A stretch of DNA of 31,281 nucleotides, taken from NCBI GenBank assembly GCA_013205155.1, contig JABMMT010000168.1:1-31281 (forward strand), read 5' to 3'. Below are positions 1 to 8,393 of the stretch, in pieces. A program made the translations under genes and the position numbers. Under the pieces are notes generated by a model that had not been told where the DNA came from, did not search any database, and worked only from the letters and a program-made list of their open reading frames with translations. Origin of the DNA: Betaproteobacteria bacterium. Lineage in GTDB: Bacteria; Pseudomonadota; Gammaproteobacteria; Burkholderiales; Burkholderiaceae. The stretch's first letter is position 1. Every line of letters starts with the position of its first letter.

Positions 1-516
1 CTCAGTACGATCGTTAGCTCACAAGGGCAGGGCTATTTTGCTGATATCGGATTGAATTTTCTGTCATGGAATTGGTTGCCATTGCTGCCAATGTTCTTAA
101 TCTATTTTATCTCTGGCGTTGCAGAAACAAATCGTCACCCATTTGATGTTGTAGAGGGCGAGTCTGAGATTGTTGCAGGGCACATGGTGGAGTATTCAGG
201 GATGTCTTTTGCTATGTTCTTCTTAGCTGAATATGCCAATATGATTTTGATTGCAGCCGTAGCTTCCATTATTTTTCTGGGTGGCTGGCTTCCAATTTTG
301 GATTTGCCTATCTTGCGTGATATTCCTGGCTTTTTCTGGTTATTTGCTAAGACATTCTTCCTTTTATCATGCGTTATATGGTTACGCGCTACATTACCCC
401 GTTATCGCTACGACCAAATTATGCGTTTAGGCTGGAAGATCTTTATTCCCATCTCAGTATTCTGGGTGGTGGTTATTGGTGCATGGGTTGTTTCACCATG
501 GAATATTTGGAAATAA
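1..516 (+). CDS. nuoH: NADH-quinone oxidoreductase subunit H, 3' part (cut by window start)
   Basis: Membrane subunit of respiratory complex I that joins the peripheral arm to the membrane arm and forms much of the quinone-binding chamber. The frame is open from base 1 with no real start in the window; a TTG at 52 is internal. The 171 residues seen hold the conserved cytoplasmic loop with PFDVVEGESE and VEYSG, an acidic segment of the quinone site in this family, followed by three to four hydrophobic segments. It ends TAA at 514-516, with nuoI starting 11 bases later. The run H-I-J-K-L-M-N is the canonical bacterial order, so the rest of the operon (A-G) should lie upstream. The family identity is very clear; only the 5' end is missing. 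Confidence 0.97.
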   Translation, partial: LSTIVSSQGQGYFADIGLNFLSWNWLPLLPMFLIYFISGVAETNRHPFDVVEGESEIVAGHMVEYSGMSFAMFFLAEYANMILIAAVASIIFLGGWLPILDLPILRDIPGFFWLFAKTFFLLSCVIWLRATLPRYRYDQIMRLGWKIFIPISVFWVVVIGAWVVSPWNIWK

Positions 517-527
517 GATGATCAATC

Positions 528-1019
528 ATGTTTAAGAAAATTTCCCAATTTCTCGATAGTTTGATGCTAAAGGACATTCTTACTGGATTGTCGATTACTG
601 GCCGCTATCTCTTTAAGCCAAAAATTACCATTCAGTACCCAGAAGAAAAAACGCCTTTATCTAGTCGTTTCCGTGGTCTGCATGCTTTGCGCCGTTATGA
701 GAATGGTGAAGAGCGCTGCATTGGTTGCAAGCTATGTGAAGCAGTATGCCCAGCTTATGCAATCACTATTGAGACTGCGGAGCGTGATGATGGTACAAGA
801 CGTACTAGTCGCTATGACATTGATTTAACTAAATGCATCTTCTGTGGTTTTTGCGAAGAGGCTTGCCCAGTAGATGCAATTGTTGAAACAAACATTTTCG
901 AATATTTTGGCGATAAGCGCGGTGACTTATATTTCACAAAAGACATGCTCTTAGCAGTAGGTGATAAGTATGAAAAAGAGATTGCTGCGAGCCGTGCTGC
1001 TGATGCACCTTATCGCTAG
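528..1019 (+). CDS. nuoI: NADH-quinone oxidoreductase subunit I (2 x 4Fe-4S)
   Basis: Ferredoxin-like subunit of complex I that carries electrons through clusters N6a and N6b to the terminal cluster next to quinone. The 163-residue protein has two CxxCxxCxxxCP motifs: Cys64, 67, 70, 74 and Cys103, 106, 109, 113, the full set of ligands for two 4Fe-4S clusters. The N-terminal 30 residues form the amphipathic membrane-contacting helix typical of the subunit. Length is normal for the family. The ATG at 528 is the only in-frame start that keeps the standard N-terminus. It sits between nuoH and nuoJ with gaps of 11 and 20 bases, consistent with one transcript. Confidence 0.98.
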   Translation: MFKKISQFLDSLMLKDILTGLSITGRYLFKPKITIQYPEEKTPLSSRFRGLHALRRYENGEERCIGCKLCEAVCPAYAITIETAERDDGTRRTSRYDIDLTKCIFCGFCEEACPVDAIVETNIFEYFGDKRGDLYFTKDMLLAVGDKYEKEIAASRAADAPYR

Positions 1020-1039
1020 TGGAATAGTGCATACGTAAT

Positions 1040-1687
1040 ATGACATTCGATCCCTCTACATTATTCGCACTCTTTTTCTATGGCTTTGCGGGCCTATTAG
1101 TGATATCCGCTTTGCGTGTGATTACTGCACGAAATCCTGTTCATGCCGCACTATTTTTAGTTTTAGCTTTCTTCTGTGCTTCTGGTCTCTGGATGCTACT
1201 GAAAGCAGAGTTCCTGAGCTTGGCACTGATTTTGGTTTACGTTGGGGCTGTAATGGTTTTATTTCTGTTCGTGGTGATGATGCTAGACCTGGATTTAGAG
1301 CACTTACGCCGAGACTTCAAAAAATACTTACCGGTTGCCTTCTTGATGGGTGCCGTCATTGTTCTTGAGCTTTCTATTGTCATCATCCGTAGTTTTATTG
1401 GGACTAACTCACCTGTTCAGCCGATGCCTGAAGAGATGATGGCAAATAATACCCAGGCCTTAGGCATTTTGATCTTTGTGGATTATGTATATGCTTTTGA
1501 AGTCGCCGGAGTCATTCTGTTAGTTGCGATTATTGCTGCGGTTGCATTGACTTTACGAAATCGTAAGGACTCTAAGTCTCAAAATATTCACGAGCAAGTG
1601 AATGTTGTTGCTGCAGATCGGATGCGCATTGTCAAAATGGACACAGACATGGCGGCTAAGCAAGATAGCAGGGGGGAGAAAAAATGA
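1040..1687 (+). CDS. nuoJ: NADH-quinone oxidoreductase subunit J
   Basis: Membrane-arm subunit of complex I with five predicted hydrophobic helices. The conserved helix around residues 54-75 (LKAEFLSLALILVYVGAVMV) contains the pi-bulge region that rearranges during catalysis in complex I structures. The protein is 215 residues; the last 45 are hydrophilic, giving a cytoplasmic tail somewhat longer than in short homologues. Its TGA overlaps the ATG of nuoK by four bases, so the two are probably translationally coupled. The ribosome-binding site for nuoK, AGGGGGGAG, lies inside the nuoJ 3' end. Identity rests on sequence and operon position together. Confidence 0.97.
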   Translation: MTFDPSTLFALFFYGFAGLLVISALRVITARNPVHAALFLVLAFFCASGLWMLLKAEFLSLALILVYVGAVMVLFLFVVMMLDLDLEHLRRDFKKYLPVAFLMGAVIVLELSIVIIRSFIGTNSPVQPMPEEMMANNTQALGILIFVDYVYAFEVAGVILLVAIIAAVALTLRNRKDSKSQNIHEQVNVVAADRMRIVKMDTDMAAKQDSRGEKK

Positions 1688-1992
1688 ATATTACTCTAGC
1701 CCACTATTTAGTTCTAGGTGCAATCTTATTTGCTGCAAGTGTTGTTGGTATTTTCTTAAACCGTAAGAATGTGATCATATTGTTAATGGCAATTGAGCTT
1801 ATGCTACTTGCAGTCAATATGAACTTTATCGCTTTCTCACATTATTTAGGTGATATGGCAGGTCAAGTTTTTGTATTCTTTATTTTGACTGTGGCAGCTG
1901 CTGAATCAGCTATCGGTTTGGCAATTTTGGTTGTGCTCTTTCGTAAGGTAGACACCATTAACGCCGAAGATCTTGACCACCTAAAAGGCTAG
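1684..1992 (+). CDS. nuoK: NADH-quinone oxidoreductase subunit K
   Basis: Small three-helix membrane subunit of complex I (102 residues, normal length), homologous to mitochondrial ND4L. The acidic residues buried in helices 2 and 3 that take part in the proton channel are visible: Glu in MAIELML (residue 37) and Glu in AAAESAIGLA (residue 73). A strong purine-rich ribosome-binding site precedes the ATG. It overlaps nuoJ by 4 bases and lies 2 bases before nuoL, so coupled translation is likely. Confidence 0.97.
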   Translation: MNITLAHYLVLGAILFAASVVGIFLNRKNVIILLMAIELMLLAVNMNFIAFSHYLGDMAGQVFVFFILTVAAAESAIGLAILVVLFRKVDTINAEDLDHLKG

Positions 1993-1994
1993 TC

Positions 1995-4046
1995 ATGCAA
2001 TTGACCCTCAATATTCCTATTCTCTGTGCCATTCCATTGGCACCTTTATTCGGTTCAATGATTGCTGGTTTTTTTGGTACAAAATTAGGTGGCAATTTGA
2101 TTGGTCGTGGAGCCTGCCAATTTGTAACTATTTTGGGTGTCGCAATCGCATTTGCTCTATCTTGTAATGTATTAGCGCAAGTGATGGATGGTTTTTATTT
2201 CAATGGCACCGTATATCGCTGGATGGAATTAGGAGAGCTTAATTTAGATATTGGCTTCTTGATTGACCCTCTAACTGCAACCATGATGTGTGTGGTGACC
2301 TTTGTATCATTGATGGTTCATATCTATACCATTGGTTATATGCACGGTGAGGAGGGGTATAACCGCTTCTTCTCCTACATTTCCTTGTTTACTTTTGCTA
2401 TGTTGATGTTGGTGATGAGTAACAATCTTTTGCAACTCTTTTTTGGTTGGGAAGCCGTTGGAGTGGTTTCTTATCTGTTGATTGGCTTTTACTATGAACG
2501 TCAATCTGCAGTATTTGCTAATATGAAAGCCTTCTTAGTGAACCGAGTTGGTGACTTTGGCTTCATTCTTGGTATTGGTTTATTGCTAGCCAGCACTGGC
2601 TCTATGCAATATGACGTTATTTTTTCTCAAAATACAGCTCTAGCAGCACAAACATTACCGGGCACCAGCTGGAATTTGCTCACGGTAGTCTGTATTTGCC
2701 TATTTATTGGTGCTATGGGTAAATCAGCTCAGTTTCCATTGCATGTTTGGTTGCCTGACTCTATGGAAGGCCCAACTCCTATTTCAGCATTGATTCATGC
2801 TGCAACCATGGTGACAGCAGGCATCTTCATGGTTTCTCGGATGTCACCATTATTTGAACTGTCCGATGTCGCTTTGAGCTTTATCTTAATTATTGGTTCG
2901 ATTACAGCACTCTTTATGGGTTTCTTGGGTATTGTCCAAAATGATATCAAGCGGGTTGTGGCTTATTCAACCCTATCTCAATTAGGTTATATGACCATAG
3001 CATTGGGTGTTTCAGCATACCCAGTGGCCATCTTCCATCTGATGACCCATGCATTCTTTAAAGCACTTCTGTTCCTTGCTGCAGGTAGCGTGATTTTGGG
3101 AATGCATCATGAGCAAGATATGCGCAAGATGGGTGGACTGTGGAAATATATGCCAATTACCTGCTTGATGATGTTGCTTGGTAATTTAGCCTTAATAGGT
3201 ACGCCATTTTTCTCAGGTTTCTACTCTAAAGATTCAATTATTGAGGCGGTGGCTGCTAGCAATATTGCTGGTTCTGGCTTTGCTTACTTTGCAGTGATGG
3301 CCAGTGTCTTTGTGACTGCTTTGTATTCCTTCCGTTTGTACTTCTGGGTATTTCATGGCAAAGCGCGCTGGGGTCATGCTGATTCACATGCGCACGATCA
3401 TCATGCAGAGCAGGGCGATGATCATGCCCATCATGGGTTAGCCCCTGGTGAAAAGCCGCATGAGTCTCCATTTGTAGTGACCTTACCTTTAATTCTTTTA
3501 GCAATTCCTTCGGTCATTATTGGGTTTTACACTATTACGCCATTATTATTTGGTACCTTTTTTGGGGACTCAATCTTTATAGACATTGCACGTCACCCCG
3601 TGATGAAGGAGCTGGAGGATGAGTTTCATGGTCCTGTTGCAATGGCGCTGCATGCATTTACCTCTCCAGTATTACTTTTATTGGTGCTTGGAGTATTGAC
3701 AGCGGCGATTGGGTATCTTTGGGCACCTAAATTGCCTGCACAGTTTGCTAAAGCGTTCGCACCCATCAAAACACTATTCGATAACAAATATTATTTGGAT
3801 GATTTAAATCAGGCCGTATTTTCCAAAGGCCTCATTTGGATTGGTGGCTTCTTATGGTACCGTGGTGATCAAAAAATCATTGATGGTTTCTTTGTTAATG
3901 GCAGCGCGCATGTAGTTGGGCGCTTTGCTGGAGTGATTCGCCACTTACAATCCGGTTATCTTTATCACTATGCCTTTGCAATGATTGCAGGCTTGGCACT
4001 ATTGCTAGCCTGGGTTTTATATGCTTACCTACCATTTGTTAGTTAG
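1995..4046 (+). CDS. nuoL: NADH-quinone oxidoreductase subunit L (antiporter-like)
   Basis: Largest antiporter-like, proton-translocating subunit at the far end of the complex I membrane arm. At 683 residues it is slightly longer than the usual 610-650. Key channel residues are present: Glu153 in FFGWEAVGVVSY and Lys243 in MGKSAQFPLHVWLPD. A region near residues 461-489 holds nine histidines in 29 residues (HADSHAHDHH and DDHAHH), an insertion in a loop between transmembrane helices. The C-terminal 150 residues fit the lateral helix and anchoring transmembrane segment unique to NuoL. The start two bases after the nuoK stop is the only sensible one. Confidence 0.98.
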   Translation: MQLTLNIPILCAIPLAPLFGSMIAGFFGTKLGGNLIGRGACQFVTILGVAIAFALSCNVLAQVMDGFYFNGTVYRWMELGELNLDIGFLIDPLTATMMCVVTFVSLMVHIYTIGYMHGEEGYNRFFSYISLFTFAMLMLVMSNNLLQLFFGWEAVGVVSYLLIGFYYERQSAVFANMKAFLVNRVGDFGFILGIGLLLASTGSMQYDVIFSQNTALAAQTLPGTSWNLLTVVCICLFIGAMGKSAQFPLHVWLPDSMEGPTPISALIHAATMVTAGIFMVSRMSPLFELSDVALSFILIIGSITALFMGFLGIVQNDIKRVVAYSTLSQLGYMTIALGVSAYPVAIFHLMTHAFFKALLFLAAGSVILGMHHEQDMRKMGGLWKYMPITCLMMLLGNLALIGTPFFSGFYSKDSIIEAVAASNIAGSGFAYFAVMASVFVTALYSFRLYFWVFHGKARWGHADSHAHDHHAEQGDDHAHHGLAPGEKPHESPFVVTLPLILLAIPSVIIGFYTITPLLFGTFFGDSIFIDIARHPVMKELEDEFHGPVAMALHAFTSPVLLLLVLGVLTAAIGYLWAPKLPAQFAKAFAPIKTLFDNKYYLDDLNQAVFSKGLIWIGGFLWYRGDQKIIDGFFVNGSAHVVGRFAGVIRHLQSGYLYHYAFAMIAGLALLLAWVLYAYLPFVS

Positions 4047-4070
4047 GCTAATGTTGATTAAGTACCCACT

Positions 4071-5537
4071 ATGATTCTTTCCTATGCCATCTGGATTCCG
4101 ATTTTTTTTGGACTCATCATTTTATTTTATGGGTCTGATAAACCGTCGGCCGGTGTTCGCTGGTTAGCACTGATTGGCGCCATTCTTGGCTTTATTGCAA
4201 CACTTCCTTTAATCATCCAGTTTGATATTACTAATCCAGGAATGCAGTTTATCGAGAAGATGAGCTGGATTCCTCGTTATGACATTAATTACTATCTTGG
4301 TATCGATGGAATTTCTGTCTGGTTTATTGTTCTGACTGCATTTATTAATATTATTGTGGTGATCGCAGCATGGGAAGTAATCGATACTAAAGTTTCGCAG
4401 TACATGGCTTCATTCATGATACTTTCGGGATTAATGATTGGAGTATTTTGTGCTTTAGATGCTTTGCTGTTTTATGTTTTCTTCGAAGCTACCTTAATTC
4501 CGATGTATATCATTATTGGCGTATGGGGTGGTCATAACCGTATCTACGCAGCATTTAAATTCTTTTTGTACACCTTGCTTGGATCCTTGTTGACTTTGGT
4601 TGCCATGCTTTATTTGTACAACGCTACCAACACCTTCGATATCCTGGTTTGGCAAACTGCACGTCTTGATATAGTTGAGCAAATTCTCTTATTTGCCGCA
4701 TTCTTTATGGCTTTTGCTGTAAAGGTTCCAATGTGGCCATTGCATACCTGGTTGCCTGACGTCCACGTAGAAGCCCCAACTGGAGGATCTGTTGTGTTGG
4801 CCGCCATTATGTTGAAGCTAGGTGCCTATGGTTTCTTGCGCTTCTCATTACCAATTGCCCCCGACGCTAGCCAATATCTCGGACCTTTTATTATTTTCCT
4901 ATCTTTAGTTGCTGTGATCTATGTTGGGGCTGTAGCCTTAGTACAAAAGGATATGAAAAAACTGGTGGCCTATTCATCAGTCGCACACATGGGATTTGTA
5001 ACGCTTGGCTTTTTCCTCTTTAGCCCTTTGGGCATTGAGGGCGGTATCGTACAAATGATTTCACATGGTTTTATTGCCGGCGCAATGTTTCTCTCCATTG
5101 GCGTTCTATATGATCGTATGCATACCCGACAAATTGCCGATTACGGCGGGGTAGTGCATCGGATGCCTGTATTCACTGCTTTTGCAGTACTCATGTCATT
5201 GGCGAACTGCGGCTTGCCTGCCACATCTGGTTTCGTTGGCGAGTTTATGGTGATCTTGGCTGCAGTTGACTACGACTTTGTTATTGGTATTTTGGCTGCT
5301 ACTGCTTTGATTATAGGCGCTGCATACTCTTTATGGATGGTCAAGCGTGTATTCTTCGGCGTGATCGCCAATAATCAGGTAGATCAGCTTAAAGATCTGA
5401 ATGGTCGAGAATATTTTATGATGGCCGTTCTGACGATTTGTGTGATTGGTATGGGCGTATATCCAAAACCAGTTACTGACATCATTCATCCAGCCGTCAT
5501 TAATCTGCTACAGCATGTTGCTGTGAGCAAACTCTGA
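4071..5537 (+). CDS. nuoM: NADH-quinone oxidoreductase subunit M (antiporter-like)
   Basis: Second antiporter-like proton-pumping subunit of complex I, with about 14 hydrophobic helices in 488 residues, normal length. The channel residues match the family: Glu139 in YVFFEATLIPMY and Lys218 in AFAVKVPMWPLHTWLPD. The conserved HVEAPTGGS segment follows directly. It starts 24 bases after nuoL and ends 10 bases before nuoN. Paralogous to nuoL and nuoN, but the motif context and operon position assign it to M without doubt. Confidence 0.98.
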   Translation: MILSYAIWIPIFFGLIILFYGSDKPSAGVRWLALIGAILGFIATLPLIIQFDITNPGMQFIEKMSWIPRYDINYYLGIDGISVWFIVLTAFINIIVVIAAWEVIDTKVSQYMASFMILSGLMIGVFCALDALLFYVFFEATLIPMYIIIGVWGGHNRIYAAFKFFLYTLLGSLLTLVAMLYLYNATNTFDILVWQTARLDIVEQILLFAAFFMAFAVKVPMWPLHTWLPDVHVEAPTGGSVVLAAIMLKLGAYGFLRFSLPIAPDASQYLGPFIIFLSLVAVIYVGAVALVQKDMKKLVAYSSVAHMGFVTLGFFLFSPLGIEGGIVQMISHGFIAGAMFLSIGVLYDRMHTRQIADYGGVVHRMPVFTAFAVLMSLANCGLPATSGFVGEFMVILAAVDYDFVIGILAATALIIGAAYSLWMVKRVFFGVIANNQVDQLKDLNGREYFMMAVLTICVIGMGVYPKPVTDIIHPAVINLLQHVAVSKL

Positions 5538-5547
5538 GTAAAAGCAA

Positions 5548-7047
5548 ATGCAAGTATTCGACCTTTACGCCATCCTGCCGGAACTCGTGTTACTAGTGGT
5601 GACTTGCCTGCTATTGCTTATTAGCGTTTACATTCGTGAAAACCATGCAAGCACACCCGGCATAGAGCAAGATATTTTCCATACGCCCCGTGCAGTTAGT
5701 TTTGTATATTTTTTCACCATAATATTGCTGGTATACCTAATCTTTGCTTATATTAGTCGCATACCAGATGTTTCTCTAGTTGCCATGAATGGTTTGTTCC
5801 AGTCAGATCCATTCTCCAACTTACTGAAAGCGTGCTCATGTATTGCTGTATTAGTTAGCCTAATTTATTCCAAGCAGTATCTAAAAGATCGTGCATTATT
5901 TCGTCCAGACTTTATTGTTTTAGCTTTACTGGCTTTGCTGGGTCAAATGGTCTTAATTTCGGGTGCCAATCTCTTGACACTCTATCTTGGCCTAGAGTTG
6001 ATGGCTTTGCCAACCTATGCCTTAGTAGCGATGCGACATAGTAGTGAGAAAAGTGTTGAAGCAGCTATCAAATACTTTATTTTAGGAGCCTTGGCGTCAG
6101 GATTCTTGCTCTATGGAATGTCGATGCTTTATGGCGTTACAGGCTCATTAGATCTGATTGAGATCTTCAAAGTAGTTGCTGATCCTCGCGTTAACCATTT
6201 AGTCATGGCTTTTGGTTTAGTCTTTATTGTTGCTGGTCTGGCATTTAAGTTGGGTGTAGTACCGTTTCATATGTGGGTCCCAGATGTATATCAGGGTGCT
6301 CCTACGGCAGTGACTTTGCTGATTGCGGCAGCACCTAAGATTGCTGCATTTGCCTTATTATTCCGTTTGCTGATTAATACATTGCTGCCTTTAATGGGAG
6401 ATTGGCAGCCAATGTTGGTGATACTAGCCATGTTGTCTCTGATTGTGGGCAACGTGACGGCGATCGCACAGACCAATCTTAAGCGTATGTTGGCCTACTC
6501 AGCCATCGCGCAAATGGGATTTGTTCTCTTGGGAATGTTATCTGTTTTTGATGATCATGCTTTTAGCGCATCTATGTTTTACGCAATCACCTATGTATTA
6601 ACCACTTTAGGTACATTCGGCCTATTGATGATTCTGTCACGCAAAGGTTATGACTGTGAAACCTTAGATGGGCTTAAGGGATTAAACAAAATACATCCGT
6701 GGTATGCCTTTATAGGTTTGATCATGATGTTCTCATTGGCCGGTATTCCACCAACGGTTGGATTTGCAGCAAAACTCGGAGTTTTAGAGGCTTTAGTAGA
6801 TGCTGAACATACCTTTTTGGCAGTGATTGCTGTGTTTGCCTCTCTAATTGGGGCTTTCTATTACCTACGGGTAGTTAAGGTCATGTATTTTGATGAGCCA
6901 GAGCATGAGATAACAGTTTCTGGATCAGGTTTTGCAAAAAGCATTCTAGGCTTGAATGGTCTGCTGGTGCTTATCATTGGTATTGTGCCGGCTAGCTTGA
7001 TGACAATTTGTTTGGATGCGATGCGCCGTACCTTGCTAGGGTCCTAG
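5548..7047 (+). CDS. nuoN: NADH-quinone oxidoreductase subunit N (antiporter-like)
   Basis: Third antiporter-like subunit of complex I, 499 residues. Conserved channel residues are Glu150 in YLGLELMALPTYAL and Lys234 in GLAFKLGVVPFHMWVPD, followed by the VYQGAPT motif diagnostic for NuoN. It is the last gene of the operon: its TAG is followed 23 bases later by an intrinsic terminator at 7071-7101. The ATG at 5548 lies 10 bases after the nuoM stop, preceded by a weak purine stretch (GAGTAAAAG). Confidence 0.98.
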   Translation: MQVFDLYAILPELVLLVVTCLLLLISVYIRENHASTPGIEQDIFHTPRAVSFVYFFTIILLVYLIFAYISRIPDVSLVAMNGLFQSDPFSNLLKACSCIAVLVSLIYSKQYLKDRALFRPDFIVLALLALLGQMVLISGANLLTLYLGLELMALPTYALVAMRHSSEKSVEAAIKYFILGALASGFLLYGMSMLYGVTGSLDLIEIFKVVADPRVNHLVMAFGLVFIVAGLAFKLGVVPFHMWVPDVYQGAPTAVTLLIAAAPKIAAFALLFRLLINTLLPLMGDWQPMLVILAMLSLIVGNVTAIAQTNLKRMLAYSAIAQMGFVLLGMLSVFDDHAFSASMFYAITYVLTTLGTFGLLMILSRKGYDCETLDGLKGLNKIHPWYAFIGLIMMFSLAGIPPTVGFAAKLGVLEALVDAEHTFLAVIAVFASLIGAFYYLRVVKVMYFDEPEHEITVSGSGFAKSILGLNGLLVLIIGIVPASLMTICLDAMRRTLLGS

Positions 7048-7070
7048 AGCATTCTGAATAGCTGTAGGTA

Positions 7071-7101
7071 TATAGGCTCCGCTTGGGGCCTATATTCTTT
7101 T
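7071..7101 (+). terminator. Rho-independent terminator of the nuo operon
   Basis: A 10-bp stem (TATAGGCTCC with GGGGCCTATA, one G-T pair, loop GCTT) is followed directly by TTCTTTT. It starts 23 bases after the nuoN stop and lies just before the Nudix gene promoter, so it separates the two transcription units. Confidence 0.85.
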
Positions 7102-7110
7102 GAGATGCCA

Positions 7111-7138
7111 TTGAAATGACATTTCTTTTTTGTATGAT
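7111..7138 (+). promoter_or_regulatory. Sigma-70-like promoter of the Nudix gene
   Basis: TTGAAA (7111-7116) and TATGAT (7133-7138) are separated by 16 bases, each one mismatch from the consensus hexamers. It lies directly after the nuo terminator. A start near 7145 would give a leader of about 27 bases to the ATG at 7172, and argues against the upstream TTG at 7130 as a start codon. By-eye match only. Confidence 0.6.
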
Positions 7139-7171
7139 GGGTTATTATATTTTGATAAGGCCACGAACTTC

Positions 7172-7771
7172 ATGACTGAAAAATTATTTGGCGATTTACC
7201 TGCGGGTGATCAACACTTACGTGAAGAGCGTATATCTGGTGAAGATATTTATGGTGGAATTTTTCTTCATATGAAGAGAGATCAGGTTCGTTTACCTGAT
7301 GGTCAGCAAGCTGTGCGTGAGTATCTAACTCATCCAGGAGCGGTAGCTGTATTAGCTATCTTAGATGATGGCAGAGTTTTATTGGAGCGTCAGTATCGCT
7401 ATCCCATTGCAAAAGCCTGCATTGAAATTCCCGCAGGTAAATTAGAGATTGGTGAGGATCATTTGCTTTGTGCTCAACGCGAGCTCGAAGAAGAGACGGG
7501 CTACACTGCAAAGAAGTGGAGTTATGTCCGGCGCATTCATCCCGTAATCTCCTACTCTACAGAATTAATTGATATTTATTTGGCTGAGGATCTAGTGCCT
7601 GGCAAAAGTAAGCTAGATGATGAAGAGTTTTTAGACGTATTTGCTGCCCCCCTTGAGCAATTAATTGCTTGGGTAGAGGGTGGTGAAATCACGGATGTGA
7701 AAACCACCATATCAGCCTATTGGCTTGACCGTTATCGCAAAGGGCTTGTTAAACCCCATTCCATCGAATAA
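7172..7771 (+). CDS. Nudix hydrolase, ADP-ribose pyrophosphatase-like
   Basis: Hydrolyses nucleoside diphosphate linked compounds; the closest type is ADP-ribose pyrophosphatase (NudF/YffH-like), which splits ADP-ribose to AMP and ribose 5-phosphate. The 199-residue protein has a complete Nudix box from Gly89 to Tyr111, matching GX5EX7REUXEEXGU with RELEEETGY at its end; the three glutamates bind the catalytic metals. The preceding RQYRYP and EIPAGK segments are typical of the ADP-ribose group. I chose the ATG at 7172 over the in-frame TTG at 7130 because a promoter overlaps that TTG. DUF1178 follows 65 bases later on the same strand. Exact substrate is not certain. Confidence 0.9.
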   Translation: MTEKLFGDLPAGDQHLREERISGEDIYGGIFLHMKRDQVRLPDGQQAVREYLTHPGAVAVLAILDDGRVLLERQYRYPIAKACIEIPAGKLEIGEDHLLCAQRELEEETGYTAKKWSYVRRIHPVISYSTELIDIYLAEDLVPGKSKLDDEEFLDVFAAPLEQLIAWVEGGEITDVKTTISAYWLDRYRKGLVKPHSIE

Positions 7772-7802
7772 GAATTATCAAAACCTATTAAAATAGAGGT
7801 CA

Positions 7803-7830
7803 TTGAATTTGGTACTTTTACCCCTATATA
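7803..7830 (+). promoter_or_regulatory. Possible promoter of the DUF1178 gene, overlapping a palindrome
   Basis: TTGAAT (7803-7808) and TATATA (7825-7830) are 16 bases apart. The -10 sits inside a 10-bp palindrome CCTATATAGG (7823-7832). The expected transcription start is about 7837, which is the A of the DUF1178 ATG, so a leaderless message is possible. By-eye call. Confidence 0.4.
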
Positions 7831-7836
7831 GGTCTT

Positions 7837-8322
7837 ATGAAAGTTTATAACCTTGCATGTCCTTCAGATCACCGCTTTGAAGGTTGGTTTGCCTCCGAAG
7901 CCGATTGTCTTGCCCAGCAAGATAAAGGGATCTTGGCATGCCCAATTTGTGACAGTACTGTAATTACACGGATGCCTTCTGCGCCACATATTGCTAAATC
8001 ATCCACAACAGAACTCTCTATCGCGCAGCCTGAGAGTGCTCATTTAAGTGGTGATGTTGTTGCTCTTACTGGCCAGGATCACTTCCAGCTTGAAGCTCAG
8101 GTTCAATCAGCCTTCTTAAAGAGTATGCGAGAGTTAATGGGCCGATCTGAGGATGTTGGTAATGCCTTTGCAGAAGAGGCTCGAAAAATTCATTACAAAG
8201 AAGCGCCTGAACGGAGTATTCGGGGTCAAACTACTATAGATGAAGCAGAGTCTCTCAGGGATGAGGGCATCGAAGTCTTGGCGGTGCCTATGATTCCCGC
8301 TTTTAAAAATACTCTCCAGTAA
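7837..8322 (+). CDS. DUF1178 family protein, zinc-ribbon-like N-terminus
   Basis: A 161-residue cytoplasmic protein of the DUF1178 family, found widely in alpha- and betaproteobacteria and without known function. The N-terminus MKVYNLACPSDHRFEGWF is the family hallmark. Cys8, Cys24, Cys35 and Cys38 (the last two as ACPICDS) could bind zinc, similar to the short regulatory-protein zinc ribbons. The middle is low-complexity and the C-terminal half is helical, with GNAFAEEARKIHY and a downstream E-R-S-I-R-G segment, also family features. It follows the Nudix gene on the same strand but has its own possible promoter. Family assignment is confident; function unknown. Confidence 0.88.
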   Translation: MKVYNLACPSDHRFEGWFASEADCLAQQDKGILACPICDSTVITRMPSAPHIAKSSTTELSIAQPESAHLSGDVVALTGQDHFQLEAQVQSAFLKSMRELMGRSEDVGNAFAEEARKIHYKEAPERSIRGQTTIDEAESLRDEGIEVLAVPMIPAFKNTLQ

Positions 8323-8393
8323 GTGTTTTAGCAAATCCCATATACTTATTTGAATGTCCTTTCGGACCTAACTTGCTTAATGGGGATACGTGA

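Noticed and set aside
52..54. TTG at 52 as the start of nuoH
   Set aside because: The frame is open to base 1 and the residues before it fit NuoH; the gene simply begins outside the window.
7130..7171. Upstream in-frame TTG as start of the Nudix protein
   Set aside because: It overlaps the -10 region of a good promoter, so it would not be in the message; the ATG at 7172 gives the family's usual N-terminus.
8346..8380. Short hairpin GTCC-TTTC-GGAC upstream of the ABC receptor gene
   Set aside because: Only four base pairs and no T-run; too weak to call a terminator or regulator.
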